From NCBI GenBank assembly GCA_014529385.2, contig CM043947.1, positions 126,666,891 to 126,730,890 of the forward strand: DNA of 64,000 nt. The letters run 5' to 3'. The translations under genes and the position numbers were made by a program. Positions within the stretch are counted from its first letter, which is position 1, and each line of letters starts with the position of its first letter. Below, piece by piece: positions 40,499 through 52,011 of the stretch. Below the pieces are notes generated by a model. That model saw only the letters and a list, made by a program, of their open reading frames with translations. It searched no databases and had not been told where the DNA came from. The stretch comes from Adiantum capillus-veneris. Lineage: Eukaryota > Streptophyta > Polypodiopsida > Polypodiales > Pteridaceae.

Positions 40499-41459
40499 AA
40501 ATGTCTTAAAATGTACTATGGGCACCCTCCGTTCTGATCGAGGGGGGGAGTATATGTCTCATGAATTTAATTCTTCTGGCTAGTCATCGGATAAAACACC
40601 AAGTATAGTGTTTTATACGCCTCAGTAAAATGGTGTTGCTGAGAGAAAAAATAGGTCACTTATGGAAATGACACGATGCATGGTCAAAAGACAAGCTTTG
40701 CCGCATTCTTTTTGGCTTGAGACCATCATGTGTGCCATTTATGTACTTAACAGGTGTCCTATGAAAGCTTTGCAGTCTATTACTCCATATGAAGCATGGC
40801 ATGATAGAAAACCTTCTATTGAGCACATGCGTGTTTTTGGTTGTTTGGCATATGCTTTGATGCCACAAACATAGCGCAGAAAATTGGATGATAAGGCTAT
40901 CAAATATATTTTTGTTGGTTATATTGTTGAAAGCAAAGGTTACAAGTTGTATCATCCACAAACAAAGCATATTCTGGTTTCACAAGATGTAGTGTTTGTG
41001 GAAGATTCTGTTCAGCCCTTGCTGTCATGTACTAGAGATAGTAATGTATGCTCACAGGACATTTATAACACCTTGTTGCCTCTTTTCAGTGGTGGAAGTT
41101 CAAATATAAATTCCAATGAGGCAAATGTACAACCTATTGGGGTTTCTGAAAATGTTACAGATCATCCTATTACTGATGCAGATGTACATGATATACTTGA
41201 TGAGGAAAGGGCTGAAAATGAGCAGGCTAGAGGTATGCCAAAATGGTTGGTGCATACATTGTGTGACAGTAAATTGGATGCACCTTTGTCTACTTGTACT
41301 CGTTCAAGCTCTCGCCATGCATCTTATGCATCAGATTGTTATCCTTTGGCTGTGTCTAGCTTATATGATGCTGAGGAACTTCTACCTTTTAATGAAGCAC
41401 AGAATTCAGAAAATTGGATGGTTGCCATGCAATCAGAATATGATGCACTTATAAAATGA
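40499..41459 (+). pseudogene. copia integrase distal half
   Basis: Fragments with RSDRGGEY (second Asp), NGVAERKNRSLMEMTRCM (catalytic Glu region) and SITPYEAWHDRKPSIEHMRVFGCLAY, then VGYIVESKGYKLYHPQTK. Several stop codons (for example after MPQT at 40872-40874) break it. The 41459 end (NWMVAMQSEYDALIK) is the start of the RT region. Confidence 0.85.
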
Positions 41460-42175
41460 CATATGGACTTTATGTGATTTGCCTCCTGGCAAAAAGGCCA
41501 TTGGTACGAAGTGGGTTTACAAGTTGAAACGCAAGCCGGATAGTGAGATCGATCGCCATAAGGCTCGACTTGTTGCAAAGGGTTATGCACAGCAAAAAGG
41601 CATAGATTATGAAGATAATTTTTCTCCCACTTGTCTTATGACTACTGTGCATTTTCTATGTGCATTGGCAGCTCATTTTGGTTGGGATGTACATCAATCA
41701 AACATTGTTACTGCTTTCTTGAATGGTGACATAATTGAGGAAGTTTATGTAGCGCAGCCTCGCTGTTGTCAAGAAAAGACAAGAGGACAAAGTGTGCAGA
41801 TGTAAGAAGGCTTTGTATGGGTTGAAGCAATCTCCTCGTGCTTGGTATGCGAAAGCTGACACTCATTTGGTCAAACAAGGCTTTCGTAACAGTCCAAAAG
41901 AAAGCACACTGTATGTAAAGCGTGAGGGTGATGTACTTCTCATTGTGGTTCTTTATGTAGATGATTTGCTGATCACTGGACCAAATGGGAGACATATTGC
42001 TGAATTTAAGGCTGATTTGAATGCTACTTTCAAGATGAAATATTTGGGGTTGTTGCATCATTACTTGGGTATACAGTTTAAGCAGTGTGATGGTGGTATT
42101 GCCTTGTGTCAGAAAAGTTACATAGAGACATTGCTATGTAAGTTTGGACTTGAGGATTGCAGTGCCATGCCCTGA
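41460..42175 (+). pseudogene. copia reverse transcriptase, N-terminal and central part
   Basis: Two overlapping ORFs (41479-41805 and 41792-42175) with GTKWVYKLKRKPDSEIDRHKA, ARLVAKGYAQQKGIDYEDNF, FLNGDIIEEVYVAQP, LYGLKQSPRAWY and the catalytic box LYVDDLLITG. A frameshift near 41800 separates them. It ends LEDCSAMP, where an intact element would continue TPMEKG; that continuation is found on the opposite strand near 42910. Confidence 0.92.
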
Positions 42176-42916
42176 GGACATGGTCAGTCCACAAAGGGGA
42201 GTAAGCCCAAAACTTTGCGAAAAGCTTCGAGCTTATCACGAGACAATACCTTTGTGAAAAGATCTGCAAGGTTGTCCTGTGTTGGTTCATAAGCCAAGCT
42301 GATGTCTCTTGCCGAAAGCCTCTCCCTAACATAGTGGTAGTGCGCTTTGTGCGAGCATGAAAAATTTGGTTCCTCGCAACTGCCAATGCGCTCTGACTGT
42401 CAACGTAGATAGTGTTGTCAGTGGCCTGTCCAACACCCAAATCAGCCATAAGGCGTCTGAGCCATACACACTCAATCGTAGTTGTGAAGACTGCTGTGTA
42501 CTCTGCCTCACAACTAGAAGTGGCCACAGTAGGTTGCTTCTTGCTCAACCATGATATACATGAACTGCCAAAGCATGAACAAAAACCACTTGTGGACACT
42601 TGCGTGTCAAAACAACCAGCCCCATATGAGTTCAAAAAAGCTTGTAAGTTTGGCGGGAATGATCCGTCCTTGGGATAAAACAAGCCAATATGTAAAGTGT
42701 CACTAAGGTAGAGGAAAATCCTCTTGACAGCTTGCCAATGCTTAGACCTTGGGCTATGCATAAATCTGCAGACCTGCGAGACTGCAAACTGAATATCCGG
42801 CCTCGTGTTGCATACATAAATGATGCATCCAACAACACTTTAGTAAAGAGTGACATCTCAGGATCACCAACATCATGAAGACTCAATTTGAAACCTTTTT
42901 CCATGGGAGTGGCAAT
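42173..42916 (-). pseudogene. inverted segment: copia RT end and RNase H
   Basis: Minus-strand text ATPMEKGFKLSLHDVGD, then SPRSKHWQAVKRIFLYL, WLSKKQPTVATSSCEAEY, YVDSQSALAVARN and, in another frame, EPTQDNLADLFTKVL ending LGLLPFVD and TGA. This is the last quarter of copia pol, complete to its stop codon, placed backwards within the plus-strand element. Both ends carry short inverted similarity (CCATGCCC at one side, CCATGTCC at the other). Confidence 0.85.
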
Positions 42917-42960
42917 AGGTCCTTTACTCATGTGCCAGCTCTCGTTCACCGCATCACTCC

Positions 42961-42970
42961 AAGGGGGATT
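42961..42970 (+). other. copia polypurine tract
   Basis: AAGGGGGATT directly before the TGTTA start of the plus-strand LTR. Confidence 0.75.
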
Positions 42971-43191
42971 TGTTACCATATACATGCGGTAGTGATGTGT
43001 GTGAACACACTAGGACCGCCGGGGCATTTTTTCCCTCTTTAGGAGGTTTTTTTCCCCGTGCATTACTCCCATCACTCTAGGGCTATCTATCTTTTCATTG
43101 CACACTAAGTAATACACTCTCTATTGTGTGCCTTGAGCTTCCTTCGTCTTTTCCAAGATGTGTGTGTTTTCCTACAACCCTAAGTCCAACA
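42971..43191 (+). repeat. copia LTR, plus orientation (3' LTR)
   Basis: 221 bp, TGTTA...CCAACA. Inverted match to 44269-44490. Contains two GGTTTTTTCCCC-like T/C-rich stretches and a CTCTCTATTGTGTG block shared with the partner. Confidence 0.85.
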
Positions 43192-43657
43192 GTTAAGAGG
43201 ATAATGTAGGGATTTGATAATTTGTTTCTACTTCCTTTGGCTTTAGGTAAGCAATGAGCGCCAACTTACTGACCATGTGCTCATGAGCAATGTTATTCTT
43301 CCCTACCTTGTCAATGTGATCCTACATTTTAGGTGTTATCATAGTTGGGTCACACTTTGGAAGTGTTATAGAAGCTGAGGTTGAGGATCCCACTTTGTCT
43401 TCCTCCTTGACTTTGCCCCTTCTTCATTTGATTGGCCACATAGTTTTGCATCAAAAGGGGGTCAATGCGTCGCACCTCCAATGGGGACAATTTAAGCCTT
43501 TAGGGGTCTTCCTCTAAAGTGAGATCCTCTTTATCTAAGCTTAGATTTTTTACACCTTCTCATTCCTTTCGCTTTTGTCTTTCTAGATTCCCAACAATGC
43601 TTATGGATATCATGAAGTCAACATAAAACTTGCATCCACCCATCGGCATAGTCTTTG

Positions 43658-43904
43658 CTAGACCGCACACATCAAAATGCACCATCTCCAACACATTTTT
43701 CTCACATGTTTTCCATGTGGAAATGATGCCTGATCGCCTACATCTTCAGAACCAGGACGTACATCAATGCCCTGCACAATGTTCCAGACACCTTTTGACA
43801 TAAGAACATGTTGCATCATATAAGCCCACATAGGGTAGTTGTCCCCATCCAACCTGTCCTCAGCAGCAAACATCTTGAACACATTTGTGTTGTTGTTGTC
43901 AGCC
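43658..43904 (-). pseudogene. copia Gag N-terminus joined to old copia integrase text
   Basis: The ORF reads MADNNNTNVFKMFAAEDRL and on to RPGSEDVGD, and then at about 43735 passes into QASFPHGKHVRK, the 'GKQ..FP.GK' text at the start of copia integrase. It is therefore a chimeric reading frame created at the insertion junction. Confidence 0.8.
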
Positions 43905-44254
43905 ATGGTAAATGCTGCACCTGATGTGAAAACTGCCCGAAAATAGGAGAAATGGAGCGGGAACAACTTGTGCTATATAGCACAAACCGTAGAAGACTAT
44001 AAGGCACCTGTTATGCAGAAAACGGCACTGACAGAAAATCTGCACAAAATGATGAAATAGCATGTGCAGTACTGCCTGTAGTGGAAATGGAGGCCGAAAT
44101 GAGCCCAAATCAAAATTCTGAGCAGACCGAGCTCTTCGACCTCTCCCAAAATATTTGTCGACCTGCGAACGCTCGCCAAAGCTCACTGAAATCGGAGAAA
44201 GTGAGCAGGCGTGTGCTGGAGCAGCTGGCGACTAAGCCCGGGAGGACGTGACCT

Positions 44255-44266
44255 GCTCTGATACCA
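44255..44266 (-). other. copia primer-binding site (initiator tRNA-Met)
   Basis: Minus strand TGGTATCAGAGC two bases after the LTR end. Confidence 0.92.
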
Positions 44267-44268
44267 AT

Positions 44269-44490
44269 TGTTGGAATTAGGGTTGCAGAGAAACACACAC
44301 AGCTTGGAGAAGACGAAGGAAGCTCGAGGCACACAATAGAGAGTGTGTTACTTAGTGTGCGATGGAAAGATTGTTAGCCCTAGAGTGATGGGCGTATATA
44401 CAATGCACGGGGGAAAAAACCTCCTAAAGAGGGAAAAAATGCCCTGGCGGTCCTAGTGTGTTCACGCACATCAGTACCACATGACTAACA
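44269..44490 (-). repeat. copia LTR, minus orientation (5' LTR)
   Basis: 222 bp, TGTTAGTCATG...CCAACA on the minus strand; inverted match to 42971-43191. Confidence 0.87.
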
Positions 44491-44925
44491 AGCCTCACAA
44501 CCCTTAGGTATTTCAATGAACTTAAATTCTAGCAAATGTTTCATAGGCTCTTGAATTTGCATAGTTTTTACCTTTGGACATTTGCATGTCCAATATGCTT
44601 ATGCCAAATGTTTATATTTTCAACAACTTGTGACAAACATAGCAGCTTTGATGTGAGGTATATGCACATCAAGTGAGCAGTTTGCCAACCTTTTTTCCCT
44701 TGTGCAATGAGCCTCCCATTCTTCTTATATTCCTTTGTATACAACTATCAAAATTGAACCCAATATGCAAACCCTGCTCAACCATTTACCGATATACGCC
44801 AAGATTTTTGTAGTATTGGGCACATGCAGTACACCCAAATATTTCACTTTTCCAACAATCGACGACAATGGTACATACCTTGTGTGCACAATAGGATGTG
44901 ATGTATCATCTGCAATCTCAACATA

Positions 44926-45077
44926 GCTAAGACTAAGTTTTTATGTCCCAAAACCACTCGCCATGGTTGTTCATGAGATTCAATGCACTCAAATCCACAT
45001 TGCTAAGATTAAGTTTACATGTCCCAAAACGACTCACCATGGCTGGTCATGAGATTCAATGCACTCAAATCCACATG
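44926..45077. repeat. 76-bp tandem duplication (two copies) inside the old copia
   Basis: Two adjacent copies starting GCTAAGA at 44926 and 45002, differing at several positions. Confidence 0.85.
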
Positions 45078-45204
45078 CATACATAATCACTCACATTTGA
45101 TACATTTGATACATTTGCAAACATGGTTTTCATCCTAAACAAATAGTCTCTCCGAGTCATCTACAACCTTACTAGAATATGTGTAGCTATTTTTATCCCT
45201 TCTT

Positions 45205-45245
45205 TGTGGACAATTCTTGAAATGGCCTTGACTCCAATATCCACT
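45205..45245 (-). pseudogene. old copia Gag zinc knuckle remnant
   Basis: Minus-strand YWSQGHFKNCPQR has the G-H-x4-C half of a CCHC knuckle; the position expected for a Cys reads Tyr. Confidence 0.6.
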
Positions 45246-45999
45246 GTCATTATTTTACACATTGTTTCCAAAAAAGTTTCCTCAATCTCTTTGATTCCCC
45301 CTACCGTAGGAATTTTCTATACCATTTGTATTCTACTTTTGATTGTGCATGGTTTTGGTTTCCACAACTATGACCACCTAGGGACCACCTCCTTGACCTA
45401 CTTCACACCATCTACTTCTACCTCCTTATTATAGAAAACCTCCTCAAAATTACGTGCACCTTCTGAAGATGATTCCTCACCAATCTTCTTCTACAATTTT
45501 AAAAAAAATGATATTTTGGGAATGAAAAGAGGTCTCAAATTACTTGGTCCTAAACAACACAAACATGCTTCTACACAAGTACAAATAAAGGTCTTGACCT
45601 TCTTGTATGCTAGTCCTAAACCACGTAAGCATGCTTTCACCTTGTTGTCGTCCTTTCCTCTAGCACCAGTAGGTGGTACGCATTTTCAAAAGGAAAGAAT
45701 AGGGCGAATCTTGGGAGATCCTTTGAGGGTTAAGCAAGGAAAGAAAAAATAACGAGGCCACGCGGCATGCGAGCCAGGTAGGGGATGTGGACTCAAAGAG
45801 TGAGAGAAGGGGGGTGGACGACGACGGAGGAGGGCAGCAAGTCACCGGAGATGACAACTGGCATTGCAGGTGGCAGGGGACAACATCAAGCAGTGGCTGG
45901 ATGGCGGCACTGCAAGGAGAAGGCGAATGGTAGGTTGCAGCAAGGCAACGGGAGGGCGTGGGACAGTTCTTTTTTTTAATTCTGAGGTATTGCGTCAAA

Positions 46000-46583
46000 C
46001 AGCATGGGCCTACGACTTGTTGGTTTAGCTTAACGTCTTAAGGTCTGACGACATACACGCTGCGTTCAAAACCTCTTCAAGGCTTTTAGAAGGTGAAGAG
46101 GCCTTCGACTAAAGCTGGAAGCAGAAGCATCTCGTTAGTGAATGAATAAAATAAAAGAAGAGCGAGGGATTCACATATGCCCTTAATCTTCAAAACACGA
46201 TCATTCACCGATAGGTCCATGCTCTTCAAAGTATTGAACTCTATCAGCTTTCTTGCCATATTTTCCATATTGTTGGTCACATCTAGCGAGACCAGATTCT
46301 TGGGTGAAAAGTGGCATCTTGTCTATGTACAATCATGGTATTCTAGTCCAAAAATAAGCAATACATGACTTCCAGTGCTCATTGGTTCCCATCTTTAAAG
46401 GCTTTCACATGTTCAACAATAGGATTCTCCTTGGGAAACACTAGTGTTTCTTCATGTTCATCCTATCTACTCCCAATAGCCTTTACCCCTTAGAAACTTG
46501 GTCATCCTAAACTTCTACACATGAAAATTGTTCTTGTCCAACTTCCCACTGCCAATAGTCTTGATTCCATCATTATCAGACAT
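46000..46583 (-). pseudogene. old copia Gag
   Basis: Minus-strand fragments SGKLDKNNFHV and KFRMTKFLRGKGYWE, then NTLKSMDLSVNDRVLKIKG and ICESLAL, match the copia gag pattern closely despite stops and small deletions. ATG at about 46583. Confidence 0.8.
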
Positions 46584-47073
46584 GATTGAAGAAAATAAAA
46601 AATCTTCACAAAAGATATAGCATACCAAACATAGCATGTATCTATTACACCTATGATCATAATATCCATACACACCCAGTATATTGTTTCACCCTATTAT
46701 ACATTAGCTATGAAAAATGCAACACTAACTAAGCTTCTGGAAACAGCAAAATGAGAGATTGAAGAAACCCAAACCTTTGTGTTTCTACATGTGAATGCAC
46801 TCTAACTCCCAAAAAAAAAGCAAAACACGCCCAAAATGGTAATGCGGCTACATAAGCTCAATCCCCACAATCGCACACATGCTCCCAAACTACAAGATCA
46901 CTCACAAAAATTACCAAAATAAGATATTGTTATTGACACTTCCCAAGAATCTTCAAGGTGAGTGTAGTACAAAAACACAAAGGAGCATTGAGAAACCCTT
47001 ACCCTCAACCAATTCTTCCGCTATTCTTTCTTGTACTCACAATTGCTAAACCACAATGAGGCTTCAATACCAT

Positions 47074-49480
47074 GTAAAGAGATAGAAAAGGAGAGAAATT
47101 GAGCTTTTGCACGCACTTATGCGACAAAGAGAGCAGATAATGGAGATGGAAGCCGAAGGCTACTTCTTCTGCACTACTCAATATGATGATAACATCTACA
47201 GAAAAAATAATTGATGTTTGGAGCTTACTTAATATGTGTGCATTAATTGATTTTCTTTTGACGTGCAAGGAATCAAAAATGTATGGCTTATGTTTGCTTT
47301 CAAATACCTAATAATTATGTTAGAAGTATCAACCTATGAAGTTCTCACTTGAAGCTAGATGTTGAATTGAGACAACCACAAGGTTGACAAATAGCAAAAG
47401 CACAAAAAAGATTTAAAAATGAGTGACTGAGATTTTATCAAAGAAACAATGCCTAGAAGAAGCCAATATATAAGTATCTCAAAACTTTAAAATCTCATAG
47501 TTTAAAATCTTCCCTTGGGCAACCACTCTCATTTTATAACAATTATTCCTCTATTTGGTTGCATACATTAAGTCATTAAAGACGTGAGGCAACGGGCTTT
47601 GCAAACTTCCTTAGCTTTGAGCACTCTACCTACTTGTATAATTGGACAAAAGCTCTTTGTTATAATTAAGAGGTCAGCTAAAGCCACCCAAGTGAAGGTT
47701 AGTCTTGCTCAAAGGTACAACAAAATTTGCCTATCTTATAGGTGCACATTGTCCAAGCCCATTGGACCTATAATGGCAACCCTTTTGGGTGATCCTCATC
47801 ATCACATACATACAAGTAAGTAGTTGGGCTCTCCTCAAACACCACCACCTTGTCATATACACTAACTATTCACAGACCTAAAATTGAGAAAAATTTCATG
47901 ACTCTGAAGATAAATCCAAATATGACTATGTCCATTGAGGACACCCATACTATTATGTCTATCATAGACATCTGAAGGGCCATCATCTCATTCCCAAGTT
48001 TGGGCATTATGGTCCCCACCACCATAGGGTCAACATTGACATCTATGAAGAAAAATAATTCCTCAGTTTACTAGAGATTCTCTTCCCTTTTCCTTTCAAC
48101 CCAACTCAAAATCAAGTTGGATATAAAAGAAGGATACCAACATTTTGTATGGTATCAAAAACATATAACTCTGATCATTGTTTTTGTGTGATGAACCAAA
48201 CCTTAGGTATAGAAGGGACAAAAGAATCATCAAAATTATATAAACCCTATTCATCTTCTTTAATTAATGGACTAGAACCAAGGTGGAGAAGGATCTATTT
48301 ATGCCTAAGGAATCATCAAGATTATATAAACAACTAATCAATCATGACAAAGCTCAATTGACTAGGCTCTCAAGCTCCCATCTCCTCTCAAGCTCTCAAT
48401 GGCCAAAGCAAGCTCAACTTTCCAAGTCCATTCTCTACCTACTTTCTATCTAGATTCTACTCACGACTCCCATCTCTCTCAAGCTCTCAATGGCCAAAGC
48501 AAGCTCAAGTTCCCAATCCCATTCTCTACCTACTTCCTATCTAGATTCTACTCACAACTCCCATCTCCTCTCAAGCTCTCGAGCCAAAGCAAGCTCCTTG
48601 TCTTGAGTCTTGAAAATCCAAGCCCTATCGATTCTCTCCACTCCCCATATGAGACATTGACCAAAATGGAGAAATTGTTTAATACCTATCAATTAAGAAA
48701 AGCACAGGGAAAAAATCAAAACCTCCAAGATTTGGACCAATGAGCAAACTTACAAGGACACTAGGAAGCATAGAGAGACTTCTCATCCTTCGCCAGAGAA
48801 TATCCGAACCAACAATTGGCAATGCTTTCTTTTACAGAATGCAAAACCCTACCTCGACAGGGAAAGATAAGAGGAGCATTGGTGCTGAAATAAGATCTTA
48901 GATAATGAGGTGCCCAAATATTGATATACAGGAAGTGCAAGTAAAAGACATCATGTCATCCACATGACAATCATGAGCAGTGTGTTGATTAGACATGTCG
49001 ACATTCCCACTAACATCTCCAGTCACCAATAGTGAGTGTAGGATCAATACATGCTCCAGCAATTCACAGTAAGAAACTCTCTCCTTATTGCACACCATTG
49101 TAGTGTTCTAGTATCCGGAACTCTTATTAAATAGAGATACATTAATCAATTAAGGAAAAGCCCACATTCACCACTGAAAGAGTGTAGGTTCACAACTCAC
49201 AGTACTCATCCACAAAAATGATATTGCACTTATCGTATAGTCCAGCAATAAGAATAGATGACTCTTTTCTACAATCCAGTGCTTCTCAAAATCTTCGCCT
49301 CCGCCTACTATTTCTCGTGACTCAAAAAGTACAAATACAGCCGGTAATCAAAGGTAAACGCTTTCCATTTATGGATATCACGCCTCTTTCCATTTCCTTT
49401 GAACCATAACTTTCCCACTTAAATATGGGTCAAAATTTTATGCCCACGAAGTCCTTCGGGAGCGATTTGATTGCCACCAC
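47074..49480. other. intergenic, possible old LTR then tandem repeat; no supported gene
   Basis: The right flank of the old copia primer site should be its 5' LTR, but I cannot set its end. No ORF with a domain is seen. A tandem repeat lies at 48375-48610. Confidence 0.45.
48375..48610 (+). repeat. ~90-bp tandem repeat, about 2.5 copies
   Basis: Units begin CTCCCATCTC, pass through CAAGCTCTCAATGGCCAAAG and end ATCTAGATTCTACTCAC. The ORF at 48399-48743 is produced by this repeat and is probably not a gene. Confidence 0.85.
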
Positions 49481-52011
49481 TTACAATACAAGTTTTCCTT
49501 GTCTCAAGGTGGATTTCCTGCCACCAGCCTGAAAAAAAAGGAATGGGATAATCAGTAAAAAAATAAGCTGCACATAGCCAATAATTTGAACCATGAATAC
49601 CTCGGAGGAAAGAATATCTGTGGGTGCTTGCGTCCGATATGCAATCCTACTGAGGACCTCCTCATCCGAACACTCCTACCCATCCATGAAAATAATTATA
49701 ATTAGCCCTTGCAAAAACAAAGCTTTATCCATCTACCACCCACACTACAATTGGGAACAAAATGTGTATAAAAGATTGTTGGAACTATTCTTCTTTACTT
49801 AGAAATTGCCCTCAGTGTGGCTCTGGGAAAAGGATTTCAAGCATGAGGACAAAACCCATGCAGGCTTCCTTTCACATAAGCACCTATTGGTTTATTAAAA
49901 CTCCTACCCAGCCCATTGCAACCTTAATGTTAGCAACAAATTCTTATGACATCTAGAGATACTCTGGCTGCAAAGGAATTCACCTTTGCACCCGACAAAT
50001 AAGAATGGGCCTACTTCGATTACCTGTGGAACGGCACAATCAGCATGAAGGGGATCCCATTCTATTGCGCAAAAGCATTCCCATTCATCAGTTTGTTCAA
50101 CATTGAGAGGAGCTCTGCAAAAATTGTAAATGATTACAACACTATCATTTCCAACATGGACACTCAAGAATAATGACATCTTAGATCAGCAGGTGGGGCT
50201 GGCTTCAGAGAGCATTTAGGATGCCATAACGGAAACAAAAAGAGATCCAAAACTAATTTGCACATAGGAGCACCTCCACTACAACTTGCCATCAATTGGA
50301 ATACCCAATTTTGGAACAAGAAATTACCTTCGCCACTTGCCACAAACAGTCTCACTTTGCTTCCTACCATCCTTGTATGCTCTTGAGATGACATTGTTAC
50401 ACTTCACCCAATTTTGCTTTGTACCAGAAGGTATCTTCTCGGCAGGTAACCAACCTAACGATTGAATTTTCTACAAAACAAACAGAATCATTAAAGCTAT
50501 TGTCTCAACTGTCTGAGAATGAGAATTTGAAGCCTAACAATGAAGATTCTTCAATGACATTTTTTAATACATCAAGTGACAACTTACAGCATCATAAGTT
50601 CTCAAGAGGTTGTCTCTCAGTGCATCTCTTTGCTCTTCCGTAAGTTGCCCTTCCATGCCTATACAGCCTTCAACACTGCAACAAAGCTAACAAGTCAAAA
50701 TCCTCTTTCTACTAATTGCCCTCGAAGGACTAAAAAACACAGTTTTTACATGTGCTCAGCTTTCTTTGCCCCATCCAACAGGAGCCACATAAAATACAAC
50801 ATACTTATAGACAGTGTTATGCAGAGAATCTCACCGACGCTCTAAATCATCCTCCAGAGCCCTTTCCTGCCATTCTGGCACGTTTGCCTGATGTGCAGGA
50901 CCCAATCTTGCTTTGGATGTATTATGTGCAGCAGCCTTAATGTTATTGTCCTCCTGAGAAGATCCCTTTTCTGCAAACTTGGGTCCCATTTTTCTCCTCT
51001 GTTTTCTGCAAGAAACGCAGAACCAATTGTCTTCTCGCTTGAAATACTTGGAGGTCAAGCGAGGGACACAACACGACAGATGATACGCTTCCTGGCAATC
51101 ATCACAAATCACAGTGTTATTTGCATCTTCCGCTGTCCCACATATTTTGCACATCTTCGTTAGCAACCCATCACCAGCATAACCAGGATGGGGCACACAA
51201 CGATGCGCTGACTTTGTGTCGACAAAATCTGGGTTGTCGATAACACCATAGCCCTTCAACAGAGAGACACACCGTTGCCATTCAAAGGCAACTGTTTCTG
51301 CATCAGTTTCTTCGTCTCTAACCTGGGGTTCTGGTGCTTTTAGAAGAGGCTTTCCATCTTCAACTTTAACCACATTTGAAAAATCTTTTCCTTTCCTAGG
51401 CTTTGCTGCTTTTAATTTCTCTCTTTCAGCGTGTGGCTGACCAGAAATGCCGGTCAAAAGAGTGCCTACTGGATCAGATAAGCTCTCCAAGTGATTTGCC
51501 TTTCCTTTCTTTTTTGCTGTCTCCTCTTCTAGGGATATGGCTGGCCTCTTCCGTAACCGCTTTGCGTATACATAGGAGGACATTTGTTGGTTGAGGATGT
51601 TTGATGTGAAAAATTGGTTATTGGTGTCTATTTGAGAACTATGCAACTGGCCGATAAAAGGTCTCCCACCAACAGCACTTGCAAGCACATCGGTGTATAA
51701 ATAATTCTCTTGCAAACAATTGTTGTGTAGTGACCCATCACTTGTACTTTCAATGCCAGAGCAACATGCTGCACAGCCCAAAATTGCACTTGCATCTTCA
51801 AGCATATCACATCTACTTTGTAGATTGTTTACACAGGTCAAAACCTCCATAGCCATTCTCTCCTGGTATGCAGATACGAAATTCTGACTAACATTTATTG
51901 TTCCTGTTTCCATCCTCGGCACCTTGTCATTATTAAGTATCTTTTGCATTCCCTTGCAGTAAGGGAGAAAGAATTTAGGCTTGAGCAAAGCTTGACTCCC
52001 TTGGAAATCCC
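49481..52011 (-). CDS. PHD-finger protein, 3' six exons of a host gene
   Basis: Exons on the minus strand: 52011-50835, 50675-50588, 50470-50328, 50114-50024, 49675-49601 and 49528-49481 (stop TAA at 49483-49481). Every junction is GT-AG and all reading phases agree, giving 539 residues here; the first exon starts in mid-codon after an AG, so upstream exons exist and were not found. The PHD zinc finger (C4HC3) lies at about residues 290-340 of this part: CKICG, CDDCQEAYHLSC, WFCVSC. It is preceded by HRCVPHPGYAGDG and followed by KKxR-type basic text. A C-terminal block, DEWECFCAIEWDP then HADCAVPQ, is a second Cys/His-rich conserved segment. PHD fingers read histone H3 tails in the nucleus. 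Substrate and gene name are not assigned. Confidence 0.92.

Larger units (their letters stand above)
39206..43191 (+). mobile_element. Ty1/copia element, 5' LTR missing, internal deletion and inverted 3' part
   Basis: Plus strand: truncated 5' leader (39206-39362, matching the leader of the minus-strand relative at about 43910-44060), gag, zinc knuckle, protease, the distal half of integrase, RT up to about 42172. A segment of about 740 bp (42173 to about 42916) is then inverted and carries the end of RT and RNase H on the minus strand. It is followed by a plus-strand polypurine tract (42961-42970) and the 3' LTR (42971-43191). Most of integrase is deleted between protease and the second catalytic Asp. 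Confidence 0.82.
43735..44490 (-). mobile_element. copia 5' end (LTR, PBS, leader, gag start) inserted in the old copia
   Basis: Minus strand: 5' LTR 44490-44269, primer site, a leader of about 350 bp, then gag ATG near 43904 with MADNNNTNVFKMF and GDNYPMWAYMMQHVLM, breaking off at PGSEDVGD. Same family as the plus-strand copia at 39206-43191. It interrupts the older copia between KFIEIPKGCEA and QASFPHGKHV. Confidence 0.82.
43200..47073 (-). mobile_element. older Ty1/copia element, minus strand, heavily degraded
   Basis: Read 5' to 3' on the minus strand: primer-site-like TGGTATTGAAGC at 47072-47061, gag start at about 46583, a zinc knuckle remnant at about 45245-45205, GAG-pre-integrase up to 44491, then (after a younger copia insertion, 44490 to about 43735) the integrase start running towards 43200. 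All frames carry many stops. LTRs are not delimited. Confidence 0.7.

Noticed and set aside
48140-48200. TGGTATCAAAAAC resembling a tRNA-Met primer site on the plus strand
   Set aside because: Only the first seven bases match, and no LTR pair or gag text was found around it.
48399-48743. 114-codon ORF with repeated MAKASS/LNGQSK text
   Set aside because: The repeated protein text is simply the ~90-bp tandem repeat read in frame; no domain or splice context.
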